IMG/VR virus record: IMGVR_UViG_3300001533_002172
Coordinates: 1-23,806 of that record
Source of the DNA: a virus
DNA length: 23,806 nucleotides
Reading direction: 5' to 3' (one strand)
Each line of letters starts with the position of its first letter. Position 1 is the stretch's first letter. Under the pieces are notes generated by a model. It did no database searches, was not told the origin of the DNA, and saw only the letters and a program-made list of their open reading frames with translations. Position numbers and translations under genes: made by a program. Shown here piece by piece: positions 1 through 7,032 of this stretch.

Positions 1-167
1 ATTTCATTTAAAAGATAAGGATACAAATATACTCCTTTTACTTCCCATTCAGGAGTTTGAATTGTCCACTCCTTTTCATAGAATTTTAAAGCCCTGATCA
101 GGTGACTCATGGTAATTGAGTCTTCTACTTGAATAATTTTTTCTTTTGTGTCAATTTGTAATTTCAT
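1..167 (-). CDS. Hypothetical phage protein, N-terminal part, runs off the left edge
   Basis: This reading frame begins with ATG at 167 and continues leftward past base 1, giving at least 55 residues (begins MKLQIDTKEKIIQVEDS). The start overlaps the stop of the Rad50-like gene as ATGA, which favours this start and suggests translational coupling. I see no recognisable motif. The visible part is a soluble protein with alternating charged and hydrophobic residues. The product is unknown, and the missing C-terminus could carry an identifiable domain. Confidence 0.6.
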   Translation of the reverse strand, partial: MKLQIDTKEKIIQVEDSITMSHLIRALKFYEKEWTIQTPEWEVKGVYLYPYLLNE

Positions 168-1222
168 AACTTAATCTCCTTTTTAGGAGTTCCACAGAGA
201 GGACACTCTGAAGGGAATACCCGTTTAAATTCCTTTTCCATTGTAACCGCGTTTTCCTGGGTTTTAATAAGTTTTTTGTCTAAGTAATATATTTTATCAA
301 CTAATTCATTTAACGCCCGGAAATCGGCTGTAATCACCCTTCTTTTTTCGATTTCCGCTAAAATGTTATTGATTAGTGACTCATGCTGGATTTTCTCATT
401 AAATTCTTTGGTTTTATACTCTATCATCTCAATATCGGTTATCAATCCGTCAAGCTGAAGAATTTGATCATTCATTATATTCATCTCGTTGATTTGAGAA
501 AGCAATCCATCAACTTCTTTTTCAAACACCAGTAACCGGGAATCTTCCTCAATCCTATCATTGACTACATCAATATGTCGAATCATCATACTCAAATCAC
601 TTATCCCTTTTGAGATCTGATTTCTTTTGGTTTCTAAATCTTCAAGTACCTCTAACTCAATCTCTATTTTTTTGAGATCCGGGAATTCTTTCAACTCCTG
701 GTTATATTTCTTGATATCACTTTTATGCTTTTCAATACCTCGATTTATTCCGGAAATCCAACTATTGATAGTTCTTTCTGTTTTATGAATTGAGTCAATC
801 TTTGCAATTTTACTGAAATGTCTCGCCACCTCACCTGGAGATTCCGTCATCAGGAATGGCAGGTTGAGTTGCTGATGAAAATTTATTTTTTCAGAAATGT
901 TGAGAATCTTTTGAACTTCTTCTGGAACATCCGCTCCAACCAATGGTTCGTTGTCATTGATTTGATAGAAGTTTTGAGATTTTGTTTTTGTTTTGGTAAT
1001 AGTGATTCCTTCTGCTAAATCAACAGAGACAATCATATCCCCTCCATTCCAATTACGAAGTTCATCTCCCAGCGGTTTATTCCAAATTAACCATTTCAGA
1101 GCATTCATGATAGCAGATTTACCATGGTCACTTGTACCGGTTATTACATTCACTCCCGGGGTGAGTTCAAAGACGGTATCTACATGACTTTGAAAGTTTT
1201 TTATTGAGACTTTATTTATCAT
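164..1222 (-). CDS. Rad50/SbcC-like half protein: Walker A head, coiled coil, C-terminal zinc hook
   Basis: The 352-aa product opens like a Rad50/SbcC/SMC ATPase: 'KVSIKNFQSH' followed by Walker A GTSDHGKS at residues 29-36. A long charged heptad-rich region (about 150-335) follows and should form a coiled coil. The protein ends with CPLC at 340-343, the Rad50 zinc-hook pattern, only nine residues before the stop. In full-length Rad50/SbcC or T4 gp46 the hook sits mid-protein, and a second coiled coil leads to the signature motif and Walker B. That half is absent here, so the protein alone should not form a complete ATPase site. It lies in the recombination block with RecA, SSB and a RuvC-like resolvase, which fits DNA-end processing or repair. 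The start is ATG at 1222, just after a terminator-like hairpin, with no clear Shine-Dalgarno. Family assignment is good; role is inferred. Confidence 0.75.
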   Translation of the reverse strand: MINKVSIKNFQSHVDTVFELTPGVNVITGTSDHGKSAIMNALKWLIWNKPLGDELRNWNGGDMIVSVDLAEGITITKTKTKSQNFYQINDNEPLVGADVPEEVQKILNISEKINFHQQLNLPFLMTESPGEVARHFSKIAKIDSIHKTERTINSWISGINRGIEKHKSDIKKYNQELKEFPDLKKIEIELEVLEDLETKRNQISKGISDLSMMIRHIDVVNDRIEEDSRLLVFEKEVDGLLSQINEMNIMNDQILQLDGLITDIEMIEYKTKEFNEKIQHESLINNILAEIEKRRVITADFRALNELVDKIYYLDKKLIKTQENAVTMEKEFKRVFPSECPLCGTPKKEIKL

Positions 1223-1238
1223 CTTTTTAATTTTTAAA

Positions 1239-1271
1239 AGAACTCCCGCGCAACCACGCTACGGGAGTTCT
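1239..1271 (-). terminator. Terminator-like hairpin upstream of the Rad50-like gene
   Basis: A perfect 10-bp inverted repeat pairs 1239-1248 (AGAACTCCCG) with 1262-1271 (CGGGAGTTCT) around a 13-nt loop. Read leftward, the GC-rich stem runs straight into TTTT and then an A/T tract, as in a Rho-independent terminator. It ends the operon from the resolvase and basic-protein genes before the Rad50-like gene. The 118 bases at 1272-1389 hold no gene I can support. Confidence 0.65.
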
Positions 1272-1389
1272 ACTATGGAAAAAAACAAGAACGCACAAGA
1301 TAACCGCCTTGCTACGGACAACCGGAATTTTAGAATGTGTATTTTTCAAAACTTGTGATGGTAATGAAAAGGACATTCCAGTTATATTT

Positions 1390-1695
1390 TTAGGATACTT
1401 TACGGTATTTACGGTTTTCCCGCTGCCAACCTTTCAATTTTTTACGTTGAGGAGAATACACCGCTCCTGAATCCCAATTAACTCCCATAATACGACCAGT
1501 TCCTAATAATTTTCCATCTGGTCTGTATTTTGCATCCTTGTTTTTTCTTGCCCGTTTAATTCGACGGAAGCCTTTTGGGATTGGTACCTTTTTTGAAATT
1601 GATGGTTTTTCAACTTTGACGGCTTTTGGTTTTGGTTCCCGGGCCAATACCGGTTCGCCTCTCCTCAGTTTAGTAGTATGTTTCATAGTATTCAT
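1390..1695 (-). CDS. Small, very basic hypothetical protein
   Basis: The 101-aa product is dominated by Lys, Arg and Pro ('KKVPIPKGFRRIKRARKN' in the middle, 'RKKLKGWQRENRKYRKVS' at the end). It has no membrane segment and no cysteines. Such composition fits nucleic-acid binding, but no fold is recognisable. The ATG at 1695 shares ATGA with the stop of the RuvC-like resolvase, so the two are probably translated together and it may act near DNA junctions. An in-frame ATG three codons later is an alternative start. Function unknown. Confidence 0.6.
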   Translation of the reverse strand: MNTMKHTTKLRRGEPVLAREPKPKAVKVEKPSISKKVPIPKGFRRIKRARKNKDAKYRPDGKLLGTGRIMGVNWDSGAVYSPQRKKLKGWQRENRKYRKVS

Positions 1696-2255
1696 TTTAA
1701 ATTCATTTTTAAAAGTGGACTTTGACTTTTTGCTACATGGTAAATTGCCATTGCATCAGCTACAGCTTCATCATGGTATTTGATTCCTTTCCATGGTACT
1801 TCATATATATTTGATATAGCATTAACGATTTCCGTCTTGGTTACTGATTTTTTACCTGTCAGATGTTTCTTAGCATCTTGCTCACTATACCAATCAATCG
1901 GTAATCCTTTACAATCAGCAAGGGTTTGAGTTATACCCGCTACAGCCCCAATCATCACTGCAGCTTGTGCATTTTGACTTCCGTGAGGCAATTCGCATAA
2001 TATTATCTGAACGTTGTGCTCACCTATCACAGATAATAAAACATTATTTATTTCTCCTATTCTCCGGACTGTATCATCTCCTTTCCGGATTCGTCTTTTT
2101 TTGCTTTCCGGTTCCGTCTTAATACAACCAACCTTTATAACATTTCCTTTCATATCAATCACCGCCCAACCCCATGCTGTAAATGATGGATCATTAGTGA
2201 GTATTCGTATATCATCTATAAAATGATGAGCTTCTGGTTTTCTTATTCTTTTCAT
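1692..2255 (-). CDS. RuvC-like Holliday junction resolvase
   Basis: The 187-aa product has the order of acidic residues expected of the RuvC/RNase H-fold resolvases. The first strand 'ILTNDPSFTAWGWAVID' contains D22. The motif 'IILCELPHGSQNAQAA' contains E88. A C-terminal 'YHDEAVADAMAIYHVA' (residues 160-175) contains D162, E163 and D167. RuvC-type enzymes are metal-dependent, cut four-way junctions and resolve recombination or replication intermediates before packaging. Length is close to bacterial RuvC (about 170). It overlaps the genes on both sides by ATGA, placing it in the recombination operon with RecA. Residues 1-15 are basic and may be an extension. The exact substrate preference cannot be read from sequence. 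Confidence 0.8.
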   Translation of the reverse strand: MKRIRKPEAHHFIDDIRILTNDPSFTAWGWAVIDMKGNVIKVGCIKTEPESKKRRIRKGDDTVRRIGEINNVLLSVIGEHNVQIILCELPHGSQNAQAAVMIGAVAGITQTLADCKGLPIDWYSEQDAKKHLTGKKSVTKTEIVNAISNIYEVPWKGIKYHDEAVADAMAIYHVAKSQSPLLKMNLK

Positions 2256-2611
2256 ATTATTTTAAGTTCTTCTCCGGTTAAAGCGAAATAAAGGTTTTGG
2301 AGTTGGTGGACGTATTTAATCTCTATTTTATGCATTATGCTTATAACCCACTCATACCCATTAGAAGATGTAAATATTCGCATCTGCCAATTATTAACAT
2401 CAGGAGATAGGTAGCTTATTTTAAAATTATCATCGAAAGTAAACCCAAACTTTTTTAGCCATTCTTCGGTTAAGGGGATAGATATAATACCATTATCATA
2501 TTTTGGCTTTGTATGTTCCATTTGTGGAATCATCATTGGATAAACTTGCATATCTTTTCCTGTTATTTCATTGTGTACCCAATTACCAATTCTCAATTCA
2601 TTTGGTTTCAT
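2252..2611 (-). CDS. Conserved hypothetical protein of Bacteroidota phages
   Basis: The 119-aa product starts 'MKPNELRIGNWVHNE', has 'IPLTEEWLKKFGF' in the centre and ends 'YVHQLQNLYFALTGEEL'. I recognise this combination from small proteins of unknown function that are frequent in Bacteroidota genomes and their phages. That makes it the best host clue in the window. No catalytic motif is apparent. Its ATG lies 12 bases after the previous stop, and its own stop overlaps the resolvase start by ATGA. Function unknown. Confidence 0.7.
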   Translation of the reverse strand: MKPNELRIGNWVHNEITGKDMQVYPMMIPQMEHTKPKYDNGIISIPLTEEWLKKFGFTFDDNFKISYLSPDVNNWQMRIFTSSNGYEWVISIMHKIEIKYVHQLQNLYFALTGEELKII

Positions 2612-2623
2612 TTTATTTATTTT

Positions 2624-2830
2624 TTAATCTGCAAAATCTATATCTAACGAAGCAGGATAAACAAAATTCTCATCTTGCTCTACCACAACCATTCCCGTTC
2701 CATTACAAGTTCTGCAAGTTTCGGGCGTCATGTCAGTAACAGGCCATTCATTTAAACCAATTGCGGTGTAAAAACCACTTGGTACATATCCTTGTCCATT
2801 GCAAACCGGACATCTAAACGGTATTTTCAT
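2624..2830 (-). CDS. Small DnaJ-type zinc-finger protein
   Basis: The product is 68 aa from ATG at 2830; an upstream in-frame TTG at 2863 would lengthen it but would deepen the overlap with the preceding gene. It has two CxxCxGxG repeats, CPVCNGQG and CRTCNGTG, separated by about 30 residues. This is the half-site pattern of the DnaJ central zinc finger. There is no J domain, so it is not a co-chaperone by itself. Such mini-proteins occur in many phages, where they may mediate protein or nucleic-acid contacts. Function unknown. Confidence 0.65.
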   Translation of the reverse strand: MKIPFRCPVCNGQGYVPSGFYTAIGLNEWPVTDMTPETCRTCNGTGMVVVEQDENFVYPASLDIDFAD

Positions 2831-3128
2831 TGGGAAATAATTTATTGTAAAACCACTCTTCAATTATCAATGTTCCTTCTTTTTCATTATACTCACACAG
2901 TGAATTTGGTATCCACTTTTCATCTCCGTCAATATCATACAACCTGGCTTTATCTGTAACTCCCCACATCACTGATTTGGCATTAACCTTTACAGCTCTT
3001 TTTCCGTGTAAGAATATATTTTCCATAATCACATAGGTATTTTTAACTATCGTTGGTTTATAAGGAAATATTGGAAAGTAACTATTAAATGACAATTCAA
3101 TACATTTCCTTGTTTTCTTAGATGACAT
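2814..3128 (-). CDS. Hypothetical phage protein
   Basis: The product is 104 aa if the ATG at 3128 is used; it overlaps the upstream stop by 11 bases. An in-frame ATG at 3026 (MENIFLHGKRA) would leave a 70-aa core, and this core looks better conserved in style: 'KSVMWGVTDKARLYDIDGD', 'WIPNSLCEYNEKEGTLIIEEW'. That core resembles small phage proteins with a 'W-I-P-x-S-x-x-E-Y' pattern, of unknown function. No cofactor or catalytic motif is visible. The start is uncertain; the gene itself is likely real because of its tight packing between neighbours. Confidence 0.55.
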   Translation of the reverse strand: MSSKKTRKCIELSFNSYFPIFPYKPTIVKNTYVIMENIFLHGKRAVKVNAKSVMWGVTDKARLYDIDGDEKWIPNSLCEYNEKEGTLIIEEWFYNKLFPNENTV

Positions 3129-3312
3129 ATCCTTGCCGTGTTAATTCCTCTAATATAAACTCCTGTATATTATCTAATTCACATCCTGTGTATATGTCAT
3201 CTGTCAAACCCCTGAGTAAACTTTTTGTTTCCTCAACTTCGTCAAATTGAATCTTTATAATAAAAGGTTCAAACGGTTTAATCTTTTGGACTTTCTCAAT
3301 TTCAATTTTCAT
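3118..3312 (-). CDS. Small hypothetical protein downstream of recA
   Basis: The 64-aa product (begins MKIEIEKVQKIKPFEPF) is acidic and soluble and has no motif I recognise. Its ATG at 3312 overlaps the stop of the recA C-terminal part by ATGA, so it is likely co-translated with RecA. The C-terminal helix 'NIQEFILEELTRQGY' could be a small interaction surface. Function unknown. Confidence 0.5.
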   Translation of the reverse strand: MKIEIEKVQKIKPFEPFIIKIQFDEVEETKSLLRGLTDDIYTGCELDNIQEFILEELTRQGYVI

Positions 3313-4058
3313 CTCTTTTTCTTTTTGCGTTCATGTTCAAATTTGCTTTCAATTTCTTCCCACAAATCAATAACCTGGTTTTTCAATTCTTCTTCTAAAC
3401 TTTCTTCTTCCACAACTTGAATTGATTTTTCCATGCTATTGTTCAACACATTATCATTCACGGAATAAACTTTGCTTCCTGTGTAGTTTTTAACGAATTG
3501 CAAATTGGCACGAATGTCATCTATTCCATAGTCATAGTAAATAACAATTTCAGCGGTGCGATGAGGTTTCCAAATTGAACTTTTATCCACCTCAATCTCT
3601 CCTTCAATTCCTACAACCCTTTCTACCTTTTTCCCTTTAACCAAAACACTTTCTTTTATTTTTTTGAAACGTGTAAATCGAAGAATAAGACTGGAATAAA
3701 ATTCAATTGCTTTTCCACCTGGATTGACATCTTTTCGTGCCCATGCTCCTCCATCCATGTTCTCACGGATTTGATTGGTGCAAAACAATATAATGTTACC
3801 ATGGCTAATAATTTGTTTGCTTTTACGCAAATACATACTAAATTCTTTTGCTCGTCTGCCTCCCATTTTATCCCCTTCTTCATTTTCCATTTCCAGAGAA
3901 GTAGACAACGCCGCCAAACTGTCAACAAAGTAACCATATAGTTGATCCTTTTCATGTTTTGTTTCCATGAGTGTTTTAAATGCCTCAGGAATAATGTCTG
4001 GTTTAGAATAAACCATTTGCTCAACATCTAAATCAAACACTTCTGCAAATGGTTTATT
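3309..4058 (-). CDS. recA: RecA-like recombinase, C-terminal part (gene interrupted by adapter sequence)
   Basis: From the codon at 4058 the frame encodes about 249 residues with RecA core features after Walker A. These are a Walker B-like strand 'LYGYFVDSLAALS', the 'ILFCTNQIRENM' strand that leads into loop L2, and 'NPGGKAIEFYSSLILRF', matching the RecA 'GGNALKFYAS' region. The C-terminal tail is charged ('VVEEESLEEELKNQ...EHERKKKKR'). RecA forms filaments on ssDNA and drives strand exchange; the neighbouring SSB and mediator candidate fit. The open frame appears to extend to 4157, but residues upstream of 4058 translate adapter sequence ('STLFPYTTLFRS') and are not biological. The matching N-terminus is at 4112-4309 in a different frame, and the Walker A segment between them is missing from this assembly. 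Confidence 0.85.
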   Translation of the reverse strand, partial: NKPFAEVFDLDVEQMVYSKPDIIPEAFKTLMETKHEKDQLYGYFVDSLAALSTSLEMENEEGDKMGGRRAKEFSMYLRKSKQIISHGNIILFCTNQIRENMDGGAWARKDVNPGGKAIEFYSSLILRFTRFKKIKESVLVKGKKVERVVGIEGEIEVDKSSIWKPHRTAEIVIYYDYGIDDIRANLQFVKNYTGSKVYSVNDNVLNNSMEKSIQVVEEESLEEELKNQVIDLWEEIESKFEHERKKKKR

Positions 4059-4111
4059 AGATCGGAAGAGCGTCGTGTAGGGAAAGAGTGTAGATCTCGG
4101 TGGTCGCCGTA
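4059..4111. other. Illumina P5/TruSeq adapter embedded in the contig (artefact)
   Basis: The plus strand starts AGATCGGAAGAGCGTCGTGT at 4059 and continues to GGTGGTCGCCGTA at 4111. This is the reverse complement of the Illumina universal P5 adapter lacking its last five bases. Its two out-of-frame translations give the familiar contaminant peptides STLFPYTTLFRS and DLHSFPTRRSSDL. The adapter sits exactly where the RecA Walker A segment should be, so native sequence was lost when the contig was joined here. Confidence 0.98.
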
Positions 4112-4309
4112 CGCTACAACCATGATTCCTGCAGGAATTCCTCCACCTCGAACACACCCTCCACTAATTGCTAAATCAAGCAAAGTGGAACCTGTGCTGA
4201 GAACATTTTCAGTATCTCCTTCATATTCCTTTCTGCGAGTTGGTTTCATTGTAGCGTGTCGTTTTGCTTGACTACCAAGATCAACATTCTTCGTTCGTTC
4301 TCTTTTCAT
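4112..4309 (-). CDS. recA: RecA-like recombinase, N-terminal part (truncated by adapter sequence)
   Basis: From ATG at 4309 the frame gives 66 genuine residues. These include 'VLSTGSTLLDLAISGG' and 'GGGIPAGIMVVA', which match the RecA region leading into Walker A ('STGS..LD.ALG.GG.P.G.i.eiyGP'). Translation beyond 4112 runs into adapter. The expected 'GP..SGKT' and the next 30-40 residues are absent, and the C-terminal part resumes at 4058 in another frame. An upstream in-frame TTG at 4324 exists, but ATG is preferred. The start overlaps the preceding gene by 29 bases. In the real genome this and 3309-4058 should be one gene of perhaps 350 codons. Confidence 0.85.
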
Positions 4310-4658
4310 TTTCAATGATTTCAATTATTTCATCAATACAATCTTCCAATCCTTTGAACTTTAATTCAATTGCCAATTCACTTTTGAAACTATTGAAGTT
4401 CTTTCTCCTTCCCTCAGGATTTTTCCAAACTTCAAATGCCTTGTGTGCAACGTTTTTAATAATAACATCTCTTGGAAGAGTTGATTTTGTCCTGTCCATC
4501 CATTCTAACAACATAGATTTTAGAACGAAAGATTTTGTCATCCCAATAGAGAGGCAATAAAGGGAGAAATAAGAGCCCATCCTCTTCGGGATGTAAACTC
4601 CTAAGAATTGGGCTTCCTCTCTACGAACTCTTTTTACTTTTCTCCTTAATATTGTCAT
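4281..4658 (-). CDS. Hypothetical protein between ssb and recA, possible ribbon-helix-helix
   Basis: The 125-aa product has a basic N-terminus ('MTILRRKVKRVRREE'), then 'GVYIPKRMGSYFSLYCLSIGMTKSFVLKSMLLEWMD'-type order: a short strand followed by two helices, loosely like a ribbon-helix-helix DNA-binding unit. The C-terminus is helical and acidic ('ECIDEIIEIIENEK'-like). The ATG at 4658 overlaps the SSB stop by 4 bases, and the 3' end overlaps recA by 29. Position suggests a role with SSB or RecA. The fold guess is weak and the function unknown. Confidence 0.5.
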   Translation of the reverse strand: MTILRRKVKRVRREEAQFLGVYIPKRMGSYFSLYCLSIGMTKSFVLKSMLLEWMDRTKSTLPRDVIIKNVAHKAFEVWKNPEGRRKNFNSFKSELAIELKFKGLEDCIDEIIEIIENEKRTNEEC

Positions 4659-5860
4659 TTTCTACTTTGTTTTTTCATTTCGTTGCATTCGTTCCAAAGC
4701 TCACAGTCATCGCAATCATCAAACCGGTCATTGTCTTTTCCAAATTTATGTCCAAAAGGGCATTCCAATTCGTCTTTTCCTCTTTTTGATTTTCTTCTTG
4801 CGGGTTCCGGTTCTGGTTCAGGTTCAGGTTCTTCTTCTTTTGTTAATCCTAACTCCTCTGCCATGTCTTGACGCAATTCATCTTCTTCATCCTCTTTGTA
4901 CTCGTAAGGATCAATTTTCAATTTGTTTTTCTCACAATAGTCTGTCAACTCGTCAATATCCATTTTGTCAAGTTCTTCTATTGTTATTCCTTCATCTTCA
5001 TCACGAGATTGCCTTTTCTTTCTGCGTGTTGTTCTTTCTTCTGGTTCCTCATCTTTTTCTACAGTTTTTGATTTCCTTGGTTTTTCATCTTCCTCATCGT
5101 CATCACCGGAATCAATATCTCCTGAGAAAAACATTTCTTTCAATTCTTCATAATCCATAATTTTCAAACAGTCATCAAGTTTGGGAATCTGTTCCAAATC
5201 TTCTTCTGTGTATTGTTCCTCACGTTTTTCAAACTCAAATCTCGTTGGACGAGCAAATTTAAAACCTCCAAAACTATCCTCGTCAAAACGGACATAAATA
5301 GAAACACCTTCGTACGGATCCGGGAAATAATCAAATTCTGGTTTGTCTCCTATTTGCTCCTCAAGTTTTTCTTGGAATAAAGCATCAGAGAAATCAAACA
5401 ATTGAAAATTCTTTTCTCGAACTGGTTTTCCGTCAATGCTTAGAATTCGAACACAATAAAGATTTTTGCGACTTGGACGGAGAGATGAAATAAGTTTTTC
5501 ATCCCCTTCATCTTTTCGTTGAGCTTCACGAAATTCACAAATAGGACATTTCTTTCCAATGCTTGCCAAACAAATTTGTGACGTGTGATTTGCTCCAACA
5601 TTCCTGTGAACTTTCAACGGACGTTTGTACCAAAGGGATCCTTCAGTTGCAATATCTTCTTCTTTGTCAAGATCCGGGTGATTTTTATCTGTTACAACAT
5701 AAGGCATTATATCCATTATGATTTTACACTCATTCTTTTCAAGTGTAAAAACATCAATACCTTTTGGAACTTGTAAATAACCGTAGGCATTGCCACGTTT
5801 CCTTTGTTCTGCATTTGTGCGAGTTTTTCCTCTAAAAACACTTTTCTTTTTCGTTCTCAT
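4655..5860 (-). CDS. gp32-like single-stranded DNA-binding protein
   Basis: From ATG at 5860 (an in-frame TTG two codons earlier is less likely) the product is 401 aa. Residues 1-35 are basic. The next part has the zinc ligand arrangement of T4 gp32-type SSBs, H92-x4-C97-x7-C105-x2-C108 ('NHTSQICLASIGKKCPIC'), inside an OB-like region to about 230. A long acidic linker (about 240-360) includes an EPEPEPEP run. The end holds a second His/Cys cluster, 'ECPFGHKFG' and 'CDDCELWNEC'. gp32 proteins coat ssDNA and recruit replication and recombination partners through an acidic tail. T4 gp32 is about 300 aa, so this is longer and carries an extra probable zinc knuckle. Neighbours (recA, mediator candidate, clamp loader) agree with this role. 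Confidence 0.8.
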   Translation of the reverse strand: MRTKKKSVFRGKTRTNAEQRKRGNAYGYLQVPKGIDVFTLEKNECKIIMDIMPYVVTDKNHPDLDKEEDIATEGSLWYKRPLKVHRNVGANHTSQICLASIGKKCPICEFREAQRKDEGDEKLISSLRPSRKNLYCVRILSIDGKPVREKNFQLFDFSDALFQEKLEEQIGDKPEFDYFPDPYEGVSIYVRFDEDSFGGFKFARPTRFEFEKREEQYTEEDLEQIPKLDDCLKIMDYEELKEMFFSGDIDSGDDDEEDEKPRKSKTVEKDEEPEERTTRRKKRQSRDEDEGITIEELDKMDIDELTDYCEKNKLKIDPYEYKEDEEDELRQDMAEELGLTKEEEPEPEPEPEPARRKSKRGKDELECPFGHKFGKDNDRFDDCDDCELWNECNEMKKQSRK

Positions 5861-5873
5861 AATCAATTAAATT

Positions 5874-6353
5874 TTAACGTTTTCTCATCCGAACTTTTCT
5901 GTTATATCTCTCTTTTACTTTATCTCTTTCCTCTCTCAGATTTCTTGGCATCTTCGGGCCTGCAAAGTATTGTTGACCATGCAAATCAACCAAATTTTCT
6001 AATGCCGCTTTTCGTGTAAAACTTATTTCATTTTTAACAATTTCAGCATCATTCATTTTTTTCATTGCATTCAACCAACGTTCTTTTGCCTCAAGATGTT
6101 TTGTGTGTGTGCGATAAGCAGCTTCAACTTTCGTGTCAGTTAGCTTCACATCTTTCCCAAGAAACTTTTCCGGGTCTTTGTTTATTTCCAAAATCAATTC
6201 ACTTCTTACAACCTTAACGTTCTCTTCAGCTCGTGTAAATTCATCTTTGCATTCGTTGTAATACATTCCCCAACGTGTTGCTAAAGGTGTTTGTTCTAAC
6301 CATTCAACGTCAAGTGAGGATTCGTCAATCATCATGTCTCTTTCGTAATTCAT
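5874..6353 (-). CDS. Candidate recombination mediator (UvsY-like role), coiled coil
   Basis: The 159-aa product is mostly helical and charged. Its pattern 'WLEQTPLATRWGMYYNE', 'KDPEKFLGKDVKLTDTKVEAAYRTH', 'TRKAALENLVDLHGQQYFAGPKMPRNL' matches a widespread phage family. That family is usually found beside SSB, RecA or helicase genes, and I associate it with a recombination-mediator-like role. It sits directly upstream of the SSB gene, only 13 bases away. In T4, UvsY loads the recombinase onto gp32-coated ssDNA; by position this protein could do the same for this phage's RecA. No enzymatic motif is present. The family resemblance is seen; the mediator role is inferred. Confidence 0.6.
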   Translation of the reverse strand: MNYERDMMIDESSLDVEWLEQTPLATRWGMYYNECKDEFTRAEENVKVVRSELILEINKDPEKFLGKDVKLTDTKVEAAYRTHTKHLEAKERWLNAMKKMNDAEIVKNEISFTRKAALENLVDLHGQQYFAGPKMPRNLREERDKVKERYNRKVRMRKR

Positions 6354-6357
6354 ACTT

Positions 6358-6639
6358 TTATTTTTTATGTATAATTATTTCTAAATCACGCCCTAAAAAT
6401 ACAATGTTTTCTAACCGTTTAGGTATTTCAAACTCATAACTTGTCATTTCATACATAATATTACCACTCAGAAGATCACATAACTTCCAATTTATTCTTG
6501 TGCCTTTTTCTGTTATATCGTAAGCACCAGCATTTATCAAAATGTAAACTTCCTTTTCATTACTTTTGTTAATAAACAAATCACCAGATTTGAACTTAAC
6601 TATTTCTACCGTGTGATCATATACAAAAATTTTATTCAT
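6358..6639 (-). CDS. Hypothetical phage protein
   Basis: The 93-aa product is probably a small beta-rich protein ('VEIVKFKSGDLFIN', 'KEVYILINAGAYDIT', 'NIVFLGRDLEIIIHKK'). I see no known motif. The ATG at 6639 overlaps the upstream stop by 4 bases, and the stop lies 4 bases before the mediator-candidate start, so it belongs to the same operon. Function unknown. Confidence 0.5.
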   Translation of the reverse strand: MNKIFVYDHTVEIVKFKSGDLFINKSNEKEVYILINAGAYDITEKGTRINWKLCDLLSGNIMYEMTSYEFEIPKRLENIVFLGRDLEIIIHKK

Positions 6640-6878
6640 CTTCTTTTCCTCCTTCTTATCGTTTCATCTACTTTTATATCAATGTCTTCAATCAAATTAA
6701 CTTTTTCACTTAGATTATTTTCTAATTCATCTTCCATTTCTTCAATCAATTTTATAGGATCTTCTCCTTTTTTGATTGTTTTACTGTAACCAACTTCATA
6801 TTTAATGTTGTTGAAATTACCCAGGTTAATGGTTCTAACCATTGTTACCCAAACTTTGTCTTCTTCGTTTTGTATCAT
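6636..6878 (-). CDS. Small conserved phage protein ('VWVTMVRTINLGNF' type)
   Basis: The 80-aa product carries 'KVWVTMVRTINLGNFNNIKYEVGYSKTI', a pattern I recognise from small phage proteins encoded near replication and recombination genes. It has an acidic middle and a strongly basic end, 'ETIRRRKRR'. No enzymatic residues are evident. ATGA overlaps on both sides place it firmly in the operon between the clamp loader and SSB. Function unknown; a role with ssDNA or SSB is conceivable from context only. Confidence 0.6.
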   Translation of the reverse strand: MIQNEEDKVWVTMVRTINLGNFNNIKYEVGYSKTIKKGEDPIKLIEEMEDELENNLSEKVNLIEDIDIKVDETIRRRKRR

Positions 6879-7027
6879 TTTTCATTTATTTTAAATTCCA
6901 GTTCACGAATTCTTCTTTCCAACTCTTTCAGTAAGTGTACAATCTTATCAGTGTTTTGTGATGCAAGAAATTCTGTAATTCCTTTTTCAAAATCAGCATG
7001 ATCATTTCTCATTCCTATTGTTTCCAT
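6875..7027 (-). CDS. Small hypothetical helical protein
   Basis: From ATG at 7027 the product is 50 aa (begins METIGMRNDHADF), mostly helix ('KIVHLLKELERRIRELEFKINE'), a probable short coiled coil. A strong purine-rich site, GAAGGAGAG, lies about 10 bases upstream and supports this start over a longer frame that would intrude into the clamp-loader gene. Its stop overlaps the next ATG by 4 bases. Function unknown. Confidence 0.55.
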   Translation of the reverse strand: METIGMRNDHADFEKGITEFLASQNTDKIVHLLKELERRIRELEFKINEK

Positions 7028-7032
7028 AATTC

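Noticed and set aside
1275-1358. 27-codon plus-strand ORF beside the terminator hairpin
   Set aside because: Very short, on the strand that carries no other gene, no family resemblance.
1227-1376. 49-codon minus-strand ORF spanning the terminator hairpin
   Set aside because: It would translate through the stem and lacks a ribosome site; composition looks non-coding.
4059-4157. Apparent N-terminal extension of the recA C-terminal frame, starting from an ATG at 4157
   Set aside because: The residues come from adapter sequence and out-of-frame RecA N-terminal DNA; not a biological start.
4683-5160. Plus-strand open frames opposite the SSB gene
   Set aside because: Low-complexity Ser/Phe/Leu-rich peptides that mirror the acidic SSB codons; no start signals, and the minus-strand gene has clear motifs.
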